62,994 nt of DNA from Desulfuromonadaceae bacterium (GTDB taxonomy: Bacteria > Desulfobacterota > Desulfuromonadia > Geobacterales > Pseudopelobacteraceae). The stretch is taken from assembly GCA_028687585.1 (NCBI GenBank), contig JAQTZV010000030.1:1-62994 (forward strand), in the 5' to 3' direction. Shown in pieces: positions 16,255-24,965 of this stretch (position 1 is the first letter of the stretch; each line of letters opens with the position of its first letter). The translations under genes were made by a program, and so were the position numbers. The notes under the pieces are model-generated. The model did not search any database and was not told the DNA's origin. It was given only the letters and a program-made list of their open reading frames with translations.

Positions 16255-16874
16255 TAGCAATTATTGACTACGGAATGGGCAATCTCCGCTCCGTACAAAA
16301 AGGCTTTGAAAAGGCAGGCTATGATGCGGTTATAACTGCCGATCCGCACGTTGTACTTCAAGCCGGAAGAGTAGTTTTGCCGGGTGTCGGGGCTTTTCGT
16401 GACTGCATGCGCAATCTGGAACAGGGTGGTTTTATCGAACCAATCCTGAAAATAATTGCCGAAGGAAAACCGTTCCTTGGCATCTGTGTCGGAATGCAGA
16501 TGCTGTTTACCGACAGTGTTGAGTTTGGCTTATATGCCGGGCTTAATGTAATTCCCGGCCATGTTCTGCGTTTCCCTGACCATATGACCGTTGCCGGTGA
16601 AACGCTGAAGGTTCCGCAGATGGGATGGAATCAGATTTCGTTCAAGCATCGCCCGCCTGCTTTTGACGGGATTAATGACGGCAGCAATGTTTACTTCGTG
16701 CACTCCTATTACGCCCAACCGGATGACCGTAGTGTGATTGCCACAACGACAGACTACGGCTTCGAATTTTGTTCATCCGTCTGGAAAGATAATATCGTTG
16801 CCACGCAATTCCACCCTGAGAAATCGCAGGCGACAGGCCTGCGGATACTGAAAAATTTTGCGGAGTTATCATGA
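16251..16874 (+). CDS. hisH: imidazole glycerol phosphate synthase, glutaminase subunit
   Basis: A 207-residue class I glutamine amidotransferase supplying ammonia to HisF. Nucleophile Cys lies in FLGICVGMQ (about residue 80); His and Glu are in QFHPEKSQ near the C-terminus. The start MIAIIDYGMGNLRSV overlaps the chemoreceptor stop (ATGA), and its own stop overlaps hisA by 4 bp. It is the first his gene here; hisG, D, C and B are not in the window. Confidence 0.97.
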   Translation: MIAIIDYGMGNLRSVQKGFEKAGYDAVITADPHVVLQAGRVVLPGVGAFRDCMRNLEQGGFIEPILKIIAEGKPFLGICVGMQMLFTDSVEFGLYAGLNVIPGHVLRFPDHMTVAGETLKVPQMGWNQISFKHRPPAFDGINDGSNVYFVHSYYAQPDDRSVIATTTDYGFEFCSSVWKDNIVATQFHPEKSQATGLRILKNFAELS

Positions 16875-17611
16875 TTGTAATCCCGGCTATAGACCTGAAA
16901 AAGGGCAAATGCGTCCGCCTGGAACAGGGACTGATGGAGAAAGATACTGTATTCAATGACAACCCCGGCGCACAGGCACGAGCATGGCAGGATCAGGGCG
17001 CCGAACTGTTACACATTGTTGATCTTGACGGTGCCTTTGCCGGCCAACCGAAAAACAGGGACGCCATTGAGGAGATCCTTAACGCTATAACCATTCCTGC
17101 CCAACTGGGTGGCGGTATTCGTGACATTGCCACAATCGAAGCGTATCTGTCACTCGGCATCTCCCGCATTATTATCGGTACTGCTGCGCAACGCAATCCG
17201 GAACTGGTCCGAGAGGCATGCGCTCGATTTCCGGGGCAGATCGTCGTCGGCATTGATGCCAAAAACGGCATGGTAGCGGTGCAGGGATGGGCTGAACTTA
17301 CGGACATCACTGCCGTAGATCTTGCCAGGAAGTTTGAAGGATTCGGGGTTTCTGCCATCATCTACACCGATATCAGTCGTGACGGTATGCTGCAAGGGCC
17401 AAACCTTGAAGCAACCAAGGCACTTGCAGAAGCAGTTTCGATCCCGGTCATCGCTTCCGGCGGTGTTTCAAGCCTTAAAGACATAAAAAATCTTATGGCA
17501 ATAGAATCAAGTGGTGTGTCGGGCGTCATTACTGGTAAGGCTGTATATACCGGAGCAATCAACCTGAACGAAGCAATAGCGCTGACAAAGGGACAAATTC
17601 AGAAATGTTGA
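16871..17611 (+). CDS. hisA: ProFAR isomerase
   Basis: A 246-residue TIM barrel that isomerises the formimino intermediate of histidine synthesis. The catalytic Asp near the N-terminus is in IPAIDLKKGKCVRL, and a second Asp is in YTDISRDGML near residue 170. Phosphate-binding glycines are in GGGIRD and ASGGVSS. It overlaps hisH by 4 bp and hisF by 7 bp. Confidence 0.97.
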   Translation: MIVIPAIDLKKGKCVRLEQGLMEKDTVFNDNPGAQARAWQDQGAELLHIVDLDGAFAGQPKNRDAIEEILNAITIPAQLGGGIRDIATIEAYLSLGISRIIIGTAAQRNPELVREACARFPGQIVVGIDAKNGMVAVQGWAELTDITAVDLARKFEGFGVSAIIYTDISRDGMLQGPNLEATKALAEAVSIPVIASGGVSSLKDIKNLMAIESSGVSGVITGKAVYTGAINLNEAIALTKGQIQKC

Positions 17612-18366
17612 CCAAACGAATTATTCCCTGCCTGGATGTAAAGGGAGGTCGTGTCGTCAAGGGTGTTCAGTTTTTAGAACTGCGTGACGCCGGCGATCCG
17701 GTTGAAATTGCCGAGATGTACGACAGCCAGGGCGCCGATGAACTTACATTTTTGGACATTACCGCCTCAAGCGATGATCGTAACATAATTATCGACGTCG
17801 TCCAACGAACGGCGGAACGGGTCTTTATGCCGCTGACGGTCGGTGGCGGTATCCGCTCTGTTGACGACATTCGCCGCCTGCTCAACGCCGGAGCAGACAA
17901 AACTTCCATAAATACCGCTGCAGTTGATCGACCTGATTTCGTACGTGAAGCCGCCGAACGCTTCGGATCACAATGCACGGTAGTTGCAATTGACGCCCGC
18001 CGCATACCGGGTGAAATGAGATGGGAAGTATTTACTCACGGCGGGCGGAAACCGACAGGGCTTGATGTTGTTGAGTGGGCAATCCTGATGGAATCGTATG
18101 GTTCGGGAGAAATTCTCCTGACCAGCATGGATTGCGACGGCACCAAAGACGGCTATGATCTTGAGTTGACCCGTGCAGTTGTTGATGCTGTTTCAATTCC
18201 GGTTATCGCTTCCGGTGGTGTCGGCAATCTGGAACACCTCTATGACGGTTTCACCGCTGCCGGAGCGAGCGCCTGCCTGGCGGCTTCTATCTTCCACTAT
18301 CGGGAATACACCATTGGTCAGGCAAAAGAATATCTCCGCGATAAAGGGGTAGAGGTCCGACTATGA
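17605..18366 (+). CDS. hisF: imidazole glycerol phosphate synthase, cyclase subunit
   Basis: A 253-residue TIM barrel, paralogue of HisA. It uses ammonia from HisH to form imidazole glycerol phosphate and AICAR. D11 in IPCLDVKGGRVVKG and the second catalytic Asp in VVAIDARR (about 130) are present, as are VGGGIRS and ASGGVGN phosphate loops. It lies between hisA and hisE with overlapping ends. Confidence 0.97.
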   Translation: MLTKRIIPCLDVKGGRVVKGVQFLELRDAGDPVEIAEMYDSQGADELTFLDITASSDDRNIIIDVVQRTAERVFMPLTVGGGIRSVDDIRRLLNAGADKTSINTAAVDRPDFVREAAERFGSQCTVVAIDARRIPGEMRWEVFTHGGRKPTGLDVVEWAILMESYGSGEILLTSMDCDGTKDGYDLELTRAVVDAVSIPVIASGGVGNLEHLYDGFTAAGASACLAASIFHYREYTIGQAKEYLRDKGVEVRL

Positions 18367-18698
18367 CAAACGACAATGATATACTCCAGGCCGTGTATCA
18401 GATCATACTTGATCGTAAAGCCAACCCGACGGACAGTTCCTATACCGCTTCCCTTATGCGCGGCGGCATCGATAAAATTCTCAAAAAAATCGGAGAAGAA
18501 GCAACCGAGGTTGTTATTGCGGGAAAAGGTGGAGTGCACGACGAAATTGTCTACGAAGCGGCTGATCTTGTCTTTCATCTGCTTGTACTTCTCGGCCATC
18601 AGAACATTCCGCCTACTGTCGTCTATGATGAACTCCGGCGTCGGCTGGGAATTTCCGGCCTGGAAGAAAAGGCATCTCGTTACGTCCCTCACCACTAA
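18363..18698 (+). CDS. hisE: phosphoribosyl-ATP pyrophosphatase
   Basis: A 111-residue all-alpha MazG-fold enzyme that hydrolyses phosphoribosyl-ATP. Motifs are SYTASLMRGGIDKILKKIGEE with the metal-binding E-E-A-T-E-V and E-x2-D in EAADLVFHLLVLL. It is a stand-alone HisE without the HisI cyclohydrolase domain. It overlaps hisF by 4 bp and ends the his series. Confidence 0.96.
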   Translation: MTNDNDILQAVYQIILDRKANPTDSSYTASLMRGGIDKILKKIGEEATEVVIAGKGGVHDEIVYEAADLVFHLLVLLGHQNIPPTVVYDELRRRLGISGLEEKASRYVPHH

Positions 18699-18720
18699 CA
18701 AATTTTACCATATTTGTTTG

Positions 18721-18748
18721 TTGACAAAGTTTCGTGGTATGCTATTGT
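18721..18748 (+). promoter_or_regulatory. sigma-70-type promoter upstream of rpsU
   Basis: TTGACA at 18721-18726, a 16-bp spacer and TATTGT at 18743-18748, about 73 bases before the rpsU ATG. It probably drives rpsU and possibly yqeY. Confidence 0.65.
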
Positions 18749-18820
18749 ACGAAACTATCGCTTTTTCTATAATCTGCAACATATATTTATATAATTCTGA
18801 AAGGACGGGGGTGATTTTAC

Positions 18821-19018
18821 ATGCCGGGAGTAAAAATTAAAGACAGCGAGCCGTTTGAAATGGCACTGAAAAAGTTTAAAAAACAGTGCGAAAAAGCGGG
18901 GATTCTCTCTGAAGTCCGTAAACGTGAACATTTTGAAAAACCAAGTATCAAACGCAAGAAGAAGGCCATCGCCGCACGAAAACGTGCACTCAAAAAACAG
19001 CGTAAAATGATCGACTAG
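18821..19018 (+). CDS. rpsU: 30S ribosomal protein S21
   Basis: A 65-residue basic protein: MPGVKIKDSEPFEMALKKFK, then R-K-R-E-H-F-E-K-P-S and a Lys/Arg-rich tail, the S21 signature. S21 helps the 30S subunit start translation. As in many proteobacteria it precedes dnaG and rpoD; here yqeY and cvpA lie between them. Confidence 0.96.
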   Translation: MPGVKIKDSEPFEMALKKFKKQCEKAGILSEVRKREHFEKPSIKRKKKAIAARKRALKKQRKMID

Positions 19019-19049
19019 ATTCCCGCATGCGGGTTCAGGAACAAACCGT

Positions 19050-19493
19050 ATGACACTGAAAGAGCAACTTAACGATGCGATGAAAGCAGCCATGAAGGCG
19101 CGGGACAACCTGCGCCTTTCGGCTGTGCGCATGGTGCGTTCGGCAATTAAAAATCGTGAAATTGATTCCCGGACTGAACTTGATAATCAGGCTGTTATTG
19201 ATGTCATATCGACTCTGGCCAAACAACGTCGCGAATCAATTCGCATGTATCGCGAGGGCAACCGGCTTGAACTTGCTGAAAAAGAGGAATTGGAGCTGGC
19301 AGTTCTTCTCGAGTTTCTGCCGGCACAGCTAAGCTCTGAAGAAATTGAATCCCTTGTCAGACAAACGATTTTGAAATTAGAAGCAAACGGAGCAAAAGAT
19401 ATGGGGCGTGTAATGAAGGCTGTGTCCCCTCTTACCGCCGGCAAGGCTGACGGCAAGCTTGTTAGTGATACCGTCCGGAGGCTGCTTGCGTAA
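19050..19493 (+). CDS. GatB/YqeY domain protein
   Basis: A 147-residue protein of the YqeY family: MTLKEQLNDAMKAAMKARD, L-S-A-V-R-M-V-R-S-A-I-K-N and the C-terminal GRVMKAVSPLTAGKADGK. This domain is the tail of GatB that contacts tRNA; the free-standing form is linked by association to amidotransferase or tRNA functions but has no settled role. It lies 31 bp after rpsU and is followed by a terminator. Confidence 0.92.
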   Translation: MTLKEQLNDAMKAAMKARDNLRLSAVRMVRSAIKNREIDSRTELDNQAVIDVISTLAKQRRESIRMYREGNRLELAEKEELELAVLLEFLPAQLSSEEIESLVRQTILKLEANGAKDMGRVMKAVSPLTAGKADGKLVSDTVRRLLA

Positions 19494-19528
19494 TGTGTAG
19501 CCTTGATCTGGAATATGGATTACACCGA

Positions 19529-19561
19529 CAAGGGGCTTTCATTGAGATAGCCCCTTCTTTG
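19529..19561 (+). terminator. intrinsic terminator after yqeY
   Basis: An 8-bp stem (AAGGGGCT / AGCCCCTT) with the loop TTCATTGAGAT and a CTTTG tail. It separates rpsU-yqeY from cvpA-dnaG-rpoD, at least partially. Confidence 0.7.
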
Positions 19562-19582
19562 TAAAATGGTCAATTTTCCACA

Positions 19583-20074
19583 ATGAATCTATTTGACATC
19601 ATTATTTTTTCGATTCTCTGTTTATTTGCTGTCAAAGGAGTGGTCAGGGGTCTGATAAATGAGGCTTCTTCTCTGGCGGGCCTCCTTGTTGGAGGGTGGC
19701 TGGCGTATAAGTTTCACCCACTGCTCGCAGTACCGTTAAAAAGTGCGCTCCATCTGCCAGCGCATCTATCTTCGTTTCTTGCTTTTATAATAATACTTTT
19801 AGTCACTGGAATATCTGCCCATATTATAGGTAATGTCATAACTGCCGCACTGCGGCTTGTGATGCTGGGTAGTCTTAACAGGCTTGGTGGTTTGCTTATC
19901 GGGGTTGCCGAAGGATCGCTTTTGCTCTGCATGGTTTTCAGTATTGCGACATCGGGATTCATGCCTGAGCAGATCAGGAATAAAATCAGAGCTTCTGAAT
20001 CAGCCAATATGCTGGCGCAAGCCGGAGATTATTTGCTCAAAGAAATGCGTGATGCCAAAGGGCAGAAAAAATGA
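19583..20074 (+). CDS. CvpA family membrane protein
   Basis: A 163-residue protein with four membrane segments (about residues 5-20, 28-47, 62-86, 102-122). It begins MNLFDIIIFSILCLFAVKGVVRGL, the usual CvpA opening, with a G-x2-R-G-x4-E motif. CvpA was named for colicin V production; its general role in cells is uncertain. Its stop overlaps the dnaG start by 4 bp (ATGA). Confidence 0.88.
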   Translation: MNLFDIIIFSILCLFAVKGVVRGLINEASSLAGLLVGGWLAYKFHPLLAVPLKSALHLPAHLSSFLAFIIILLVTGISAHIIGNVITAALRLVMLGSLNRLGGLLIGVAEGSLLLCMVFSIATSGFMPEQIRNKIRASESANMLAQAGDYLLKEMRDAKGQKK

Positions 20075-21822
20075 TCCCTGAGGAGAAAGTCCGCGAAGTT
20101 GCAGAGAGAATTTCAATCGTTGAGGTCGTCTCAGACTATCTGCTATTGCGGCGGGCGGGCGGAAACTTCCTTGGCCTTTGTCCGTTTCACGCCGAAAAAA
20201 CGCCATCGTTCAATGTAAATCCGGCTCGTGAGATTTTTCACTGTTTTGGATGTGGTGCCGGCGGAAATGCGTTTTCTTTTATCATGAAAATTGAAGGGGT
20301 CAGCTTTCCCGAAGCGGTTAAGCTTCTCGCGAAGAAGAGCGGCGTTGAAATCGAAGAACGACAACTAACCCCCGCGGAAAAAAAATCGCAGGATGAGCAT
20401 ACTCAGTTTCTGCGTATAAACAACCTGACTTCAGCCTACTACCGCTCAGTTATGTTACATGGTCAGGAAGGCGAGCCGGCAAGGCAGTACCTTGCGAATC
20501 GCTCGGTACAGTCCGATATTTCTGATGTTTACGGACTCGGGTTTGCACCCGACCGCCGTGATGGTCTCGTAAAACATCTGAGAAGCAACGGCGTTGATAT
20601 GGAGAGTGCACTCAAACTCGGCATTATCCGCAAGTCAGATGCCGGCTGGTACGATCTATTTCGCAATCGCCTGATCTTTCCGATCCGGGATGCACGTGGC
20701 CAGGTAATCGCTTTTGCCGGTAGAGTGCTTGATGCAGCGCTTCCGAAGTATATAAACTCTCCTGAGTCACCGCTGTACCATAAGAGTTCGGTGCTTTTCG
20801 GGATTGATATGGCGTTACCCTCGATCAGAACCGGTAACTCAATCATTATCGTAGAAGGCTACTTTGATCATCTCGCTCTGTATCGTGCGGGAGTCCGGAA
20901 CGTCGTAGCCACCTGCGGTACGGCTCTTACCAGCGCCCATGCCGGAATGATCAAACGTCACGCCGAGCGGGTCTACACCCTGTTTGACAGTGATAATGCC
21001 GGCAATAAGGCAACCGTTCGTTCAATGGAGCTTTTTCTTGAACAACGTATTCCAGCGTACGTTATTTCATTACCTGTCGGTGATGATCCTGACAGCTTTC
21101 TTGCCACGCATCCGACTGATGCCTTTATTGCGCTTCGTGATAAGGCACGGCCGGCTTTTGAATATTTTATTCGCTCACTTTTGTTGGAAACCCCGCCCGA
21201 TAGCGTTGACAGTAAAGTGCGGATTATAGATGACATAGTTCCCCGTTTCCGAAAAATTGCCGACTCGGTCGAGCGAGACTTGTACGAGAAGGAAATATGC
21301 CGACTGCTGGGGATAACCTCCCATGCATTTCGTAAACGCATGGGAGGAGGGAAACTCTCGCAGCAGGAGACACAGCAAAACAGAGGCACACCGGTTCAGT
21401 CAGGTGACAATATCCAGGACACCTTGCTTGCCCTGTTGTTAAATTACCCTGATGCGCGTGCCGAAATTATACGTGTTGGCCTTGAAACTTTCTTCTCTGA
21501 TGACTATCTTGAGCTTGCCGGTTTTTTACTTGATCGACTGGCCGATTCCGACAGCAGCATGATGTTGAGTCAACTGACAGATTCGATTGAAAATACTGAA
21601 CAGAAGATGCTTTTTTCACGGATACTGGTATCTGATAGATATATTGCAGACATAGAATGGCGCTCGGTCCTCGACCAGTGTACGCGCAGCAACGAAAAGA
21701 AACAGGTTGCAACAATAAAGGATATTGCTGCTCGACTGGCTGTTGTCAGCCCAGGCAGTGATGAATATGTAATGCTTTTACAGCAGGCAGACAGCTTGCG
21801 CACACGAAAATCTAAACTCTAA
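20071..21822 (+). CDS. dnaG: DNA primase
   Basis: A 583-residue primase. The zinc-binding CHC2 domain is at about residues 37-68 (CPFHAEKTPSF, then HCFGCGAGG). The catalytic core has YINSPESPLYHKS and the TOPRIM domain from about 260 with VEGYFDHLAL and LFDSDNAGNKA, giving the metal-binding Glu and Asp residues. The C-terminal helicase-interaction part (about 450-583) is poorly conserved. It synthesises RNA primers for replication and sits just before rpoD as in the classic macromolecular synthesis operon. Confidence 0.97.
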   Translation: MIPEEKVREVAERISIVEVVSDYLLLRRAGGNFLGLCPFHAEKTPSFNVNPAREIFHCFGCGAGGNAFSFIMKIEGVSFPEAVKLLAKKSGVEIEERQLTPAEKKSQDEHTQFLRINNLTSAYYRSVMLHGQEGEPARQYLANRSVQSDISDVYGLGFAPDRRDGLVKHLRSNGVDMESALKLGIIRKSDAGWYDLFRNRLIFPIRDARGQVIAFAGRVLDAALPKYINSPESPLYHKSSVLFGIDMALPSIRTGNSIIIVEGYFDHLALYRAGVRNVVATCGTALTSAHAGMIKRHAERVYTLFDSDNAGNKATVRSMELFLEQRIPAYVISLPVGDDPDSFLATHPTDAFIALRDKARPAFEYFIRSLLLETPPDSVDSKVRIIDDIVPRFRKIADSVERDLYEKEICRLLGITSHAFRKRMGGGKLSQQETQQNRGTPVQSGDNIQDTLLALLLNYPDARAEIIRVGLETFFSDDYLELAGFLLDRLADSDSSMMLSQLTDSIENTEQKMLFSRILVSDRYIADIEWRSVLDQCTRSNEKKQVATIKDIAARLAVVSPGSDEYVMLLQQADSLRTRKSKL

Positions 21823-21853
21823 TATATACAGTTACACCCTGAGGTGATTACAC

Positions 21854-23602
21854 ATGGCTAAGAAAAATATGGACGACGTTAAACAGCTGATCGTTATCGG
21901 TAAGGAGAAAGGGTTTTTAACCTATGACGAGGTTAACGACATACTCCCTCCCGACATTGCAACCGATCAGATTGAAGATGTCATGGGTATGTTTGGGGAT
22001 CTGGACATTGAAATAGTTGATTCCGCCCAGAAAATAAAGATCCCGAAGATGAAAAGTGATCTTGACGACGATGAAGAGGCAGAAGGTGAATCGGAAGAAG
22101 TAGAATTTGAGCCTGGATCAATTGGTCGCACAAGCGATCCCGTCCGTATGTATCTTCGCGAAATGGGTTCTGTTTCGCTTCTCACCAGAGAGGGTGAGGT
22201 TGAGATCGCGAAAAGAATTGAGGATGGAGAGCGTGATGTTGCCGGCGTAATTCTCAATACTCCCATTACTGTTAAAGAAGTTATTTCCCTGGGTGAACGG
22301 TTGCGAAAGTTTCAGATGACCCCCTCGGAAGTCAGTAAAGAGGTTGAAGAAGAGGTTTTGGAAGAAGATGAAGAAGATGTCCAAAAGACCAGGATACTTG
22401 ATATCATTGATGCGATTGTAGCGCAGGATCTTTTGTTGATTGAGTTTTCCGAAGCAGTAACCACTGCGAAGTCTCCCGCAAAGAAAAAAGAGTTTGAAAA
22501 AAAATTACGCGAGGAAAAAGATCGGCAGGCAGATCTTCTGAAGTCACTGAGGCTGAAAGATCGGCATACCAACAAAGTAGCTGAACGCCTGAAAGAACTC
22601 TCCGGAAAAGTGGATACGTTACAGGCCGAATTATCAGATCTGGAAAAGATTATTTCAGTCGAAAAGTTAAAGACTTTGCTTGATAAACTGCAGAATGAAG
22701 ATGAAAAATGCACTACGGAATTCAGTAAATTAAAATTGGACGAAGCGGAAACTGAAAAAGTTGAGAAGCGTCTTCGTACTGCGGCACGTAAAATCCAGAA
22801 AGTAGAGCAGGAATCCGGCTTTAAGGCTCGCGACCTCGCTGCGGCGCTCAGGGCTATAGAAGAGGGTGAATGCAAGGCCCGGATCGCAAAGAGCGAACTT
22901 ATTGAGGCAAACTTACGGCTCGTTGTTTCGATTGCAAAAAAATATACCAATCGTGGACTTCAATTCCTTGATCTCATACAAGAAGGAAATATCGGATTAA
23001 TGAAAGCTGTCGATAAGTTTGAATACCAACGCGGCTATAAATTTTCAACCTATGCGACATGGTGGATCCGCCAGGCGATTACCCGCGCTATTGCCGATCA
23101 GGCGCGTACAATCCGCATTCCGGTCCATATGATCGAAACTATCAACAAGCTGATACGAACCAGTCGCCAATTGGTCCAGGAAAATGGCCGGGAGCCATCA
23201 CCGGAAGAAATAGCCGAGCGCATGCAACTGCCGCTTGATAAAGTGCGCAAGGTGCTTAAGATTGCCAAAGAGCCCATCTCGCTTGAAACACCGATCGGAG
23301 AAGAAGAAGACTCGCACTTGGGAGATTTCATTGAAGACAAAGGGGTCATCTCCCCTATTGAGGCTGTCATCAAAAACAACCTCTCGGAAAGTACTGCCAA
23401 GGTACTCGCAACGTTGACTCCTCGAGAAGAAAAAGTCCTCCGAATGAGATTTGGCATCGGCGAGAAAAGCGACCATACACTTGAGGAAGTTGGCCAGGAT
23501 TTCGAAGTTACCCGCGAGCGTATCCGTCAAATAGAGGCAAAAGCGTTACGCAAACTTCGTCATCCGAGCCGCAGCAAAAAACTAAAGAGTTTTGTGGACT
23601 AA
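21854..23602 (+). CDS. rpoD: RNA polymerase primary sigma factor (sigma-70)
   Basis: A 582-residue housekeeping sigma factor. Region 1.1 (about 1-75) begins with DVKQLIVIGKEKGFLTYDEV. Region 1.2 is DPVRMYLREMGSVSLLTREGE. A long acidic, coiled-coil non-conserved insert spans about 150-340. Regions 2.1-2.4 contain RGLQFLDLIQEGNIGLMKAV and YATWWIRQAI. Region 4.2 is TLEEVGQDFEVTRERIRQIE. It directs most transcription and lies 31 bp after dnaG. Confidence 0.98.
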   Translation: MAKKNMDDVKQLIVIGKEKGFLTYDEVNDILPPDIATDQIEDVMGMFGDLDIEIVDSAQKIKIPKMKSDLDDDEEAEGESEEVEFEPGSIGRTSDPVRMYLREMGSVSLLTREGEVEIAKRIEDGERDVAGVILNTPITVKEVISLGERLRKFQMTPSEVSKEVEEEVLEEDEEDVQKTRILDIIDAIVAQDLLLIEFSEAVTTAKSPAKKKEFEKKLREEKDRQADLLKSLRLKDRHTNKVAERLKELSGKVDTLQAELSDLEKIISVEKLKTLLDKLQNEDEKCTTEFSKLKLDEAETEKVEKRLRTAARKIQKVEQESGFKARDLAAALRAIEEGECKARIAKSELIEANLRLVVSIAKKYTNRGLQFLDLIQEGNIGLMKAVDKFEYQRGYKFSTYATWWIRQAITRAIADQARTIRIPVHMIETINKLIRTSRQLVQENGREPSPEEIAERMQLPLDKVRKVLKIAKEPISLETPIGEEEDSHLGDFIEDKGVISPIEAVIKNNLSESTAKVLATLTPREEKVLRMRFGIGEKSDHTLEEVGQDFEVTRERIRQIEAKALRKLRHPSRSKKLKSFVD

Positions 23603-23606
23603 TTAT

Positions 23607-24902
23607 ATGAATGCTTTTTCAAAAGCCATTGTTCAGGTTGTTTTGTCATTGTTCATAGTTTTCACTTCTTGTGTTTCAGGACACTCAGTCGAAATTGATG
23701 ACTCAACTATTTTTGTCGAGGCGTTCAATGCCTATCAGCAGAAAGACTACCTGCTGACAATAGAAAAGTGTGATCAATTAAATCAGGTTTTTCCGGATTC
23801 CCCGCTGAGAGATGTTACGCTACTCCTCATTGCCCGATCCAGCCTGAAATCCGGAGACAATGAGCGTGCTGCGAAATCAATTGCCCTTTTTTCTTCCGAG
23901 TTTCCGGAAAGCAGTCTCAAAACGTCAGTTGATGATGAGTTAAAAACACTTGCCGTTCGTCATCAAAAAGGCGAACTTCTTGCGCCTGACAAAGCCCTGC
24001 AGGCTGCAGCCCGTAAAGTCAGCACTGATAGAATAGCGCGAGAACGGGAAGTTGCATTGAAATTGGAGATGGAACGTATCGCTAAAGTCAAAGCCGAACA
24101 GGAAAGACTGGCCAAAATCAAGCTTGAAGAAGAGCGCAGGGAGAAAGAGCGTCTTCTTGCAGAGAAGCTTGCCAAGGAAAGTATAAAAGTTGTTATTACT
24201 CTGCGTGAAGATACCGGACCGGTGCCGGTTGGCAGCAATGGCGTATTACCATTTGAAATATCCAACAAGGGAAAAAGCAGTGAGGAATTGCTGCTGACAA
24301 TGATTGCGCCAAAAGAATACGGAGCCATATTGACAAAAGCCGGTATAGCTGATGAAGGGGTAACAAAGATTCTGCTTGCCGCTGGCGAATCATTTAACGG
24401 AACTGTCCAGTTCAGAATGCCGCCTGGATTGGTTGATGGACATCGTTCTGCTATGACAATACATGTAGCTTCTGCAAAATTTAATGACGTTAACTTCCAA
24501 AAACAAGCCACCGTACTCAGTGCTGCTCCGCTTGTTCGTGCTGTAGCCAAACTTGCCAAACCGAAGGTTACTCCTGGCGAAAAACTTCGCTATCGGGTTG
24601 TAATACTTAATGCAGGATCACTTCCTGCACAAAATCTTACTGTGCGGCTGCAACTTCCGCCACAAATAGATTTTCAGGGTGCTCCTGACAGTTCAGTCAA
24701 ACAGGAGTTAAATGGAACGCTTGTCTTTACGGTAGATAAAGTAGATATAGGCCGACTGGTAGAAAAGAATCTGGATGTAACCGTTCGAGAGAACAGCTCC
24801 ATCGGTCAGGAGCTGCGAGGGCAGGTTGAAGTTGTTAACGGCAATCTACAGAGGAAAGACATTTTCACGGCAAGTGCATCCGTAGTTGTGCCGGCCAAAT
24901 AA
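23607..24902 (+). CDS. exported protein with TPR-like and repeat-domain architecture, unrecognised
   Basis: A 431-residue protein starting 4 bp after rpoD. A signal peptide covers about residues 1-26. Residues 30-105 form a tetratricopeptide-like helical region (AFNAYQQKDYLLTIEKCDQL then LLLIARSSLKSGDNERAAKS), as in YbgF/TolA-associated factors. Residues about 130-185 are a charged Lys/Glu/Arg coiled coil. The C-terminal half (200-430) looks like two immunoglobulin-like domains, the second of the DUF11/CARDB type (PGEKLRYRVVILNAGSLPAQ). A periplasmic scaffold or trafficking role is possible; the function is not known. Confidence 0.75.
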   Translation: MNAFSKAIVQVVLSLFIVFTSCVSGHSVEIDDSTIFVEAFNAYQQKDYLLTIEKCDQLNQVFPDSPLRDVTLLLIARSSLKSGDNERAAKSIALFSSEFPESSLKTSVDDELKTLAVRHQKGELLAPDKALQAAARKVSTDRIAREREVALKLEMERIAKVKAEQERLAKIKLEEERREKERLLAEKLAKESIKVVITLREDTGPVPVGSNGVLPFEISNKGKSSEELLLTMIAPKEYGAILTKAGIADEGVTKILLAAGESFNGTVQFRMPPGLVDGHRSAMTIHVASAKFNDVNFQKQATVLSAAPLVRAVAKLAKPKVTPGEKLRYRVVILNAGSLPAQNLTVRLQLPPQIDFQGAPDSSVKQELNGTLVFTVDKVDIGRLVEKNLDVTVRENSSIGQELRGQVEVVNGNLQRKDIFTASASVVVPAK

Positions 24903-24922
24903 TAATACTGGTACCAGATACG

Positions 24923-24961
24923 GATAAGGCCTCAGAGCAATTAATTGTCTGAGGCCTTATC
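24923..24961. terminator. bidirectional terminator between convergent genes
   Basis: A perfect 14-bp stem (GATAAGGCCTCAGA / TCTGAGGCCTTATC) with an 11-nt loop sits between the rightward rpoD-linked gene and the leftward proB. Confidence 0.85.
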
Positions 24962-24965
24962 ACAT

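Noticed and set aside
22312..22950. long serine-rich minus-strand ORF inside rpoD
   Set aside because: Antisense of the Lys/Glu-rich insert of sigma-70; composition explains the open frame.
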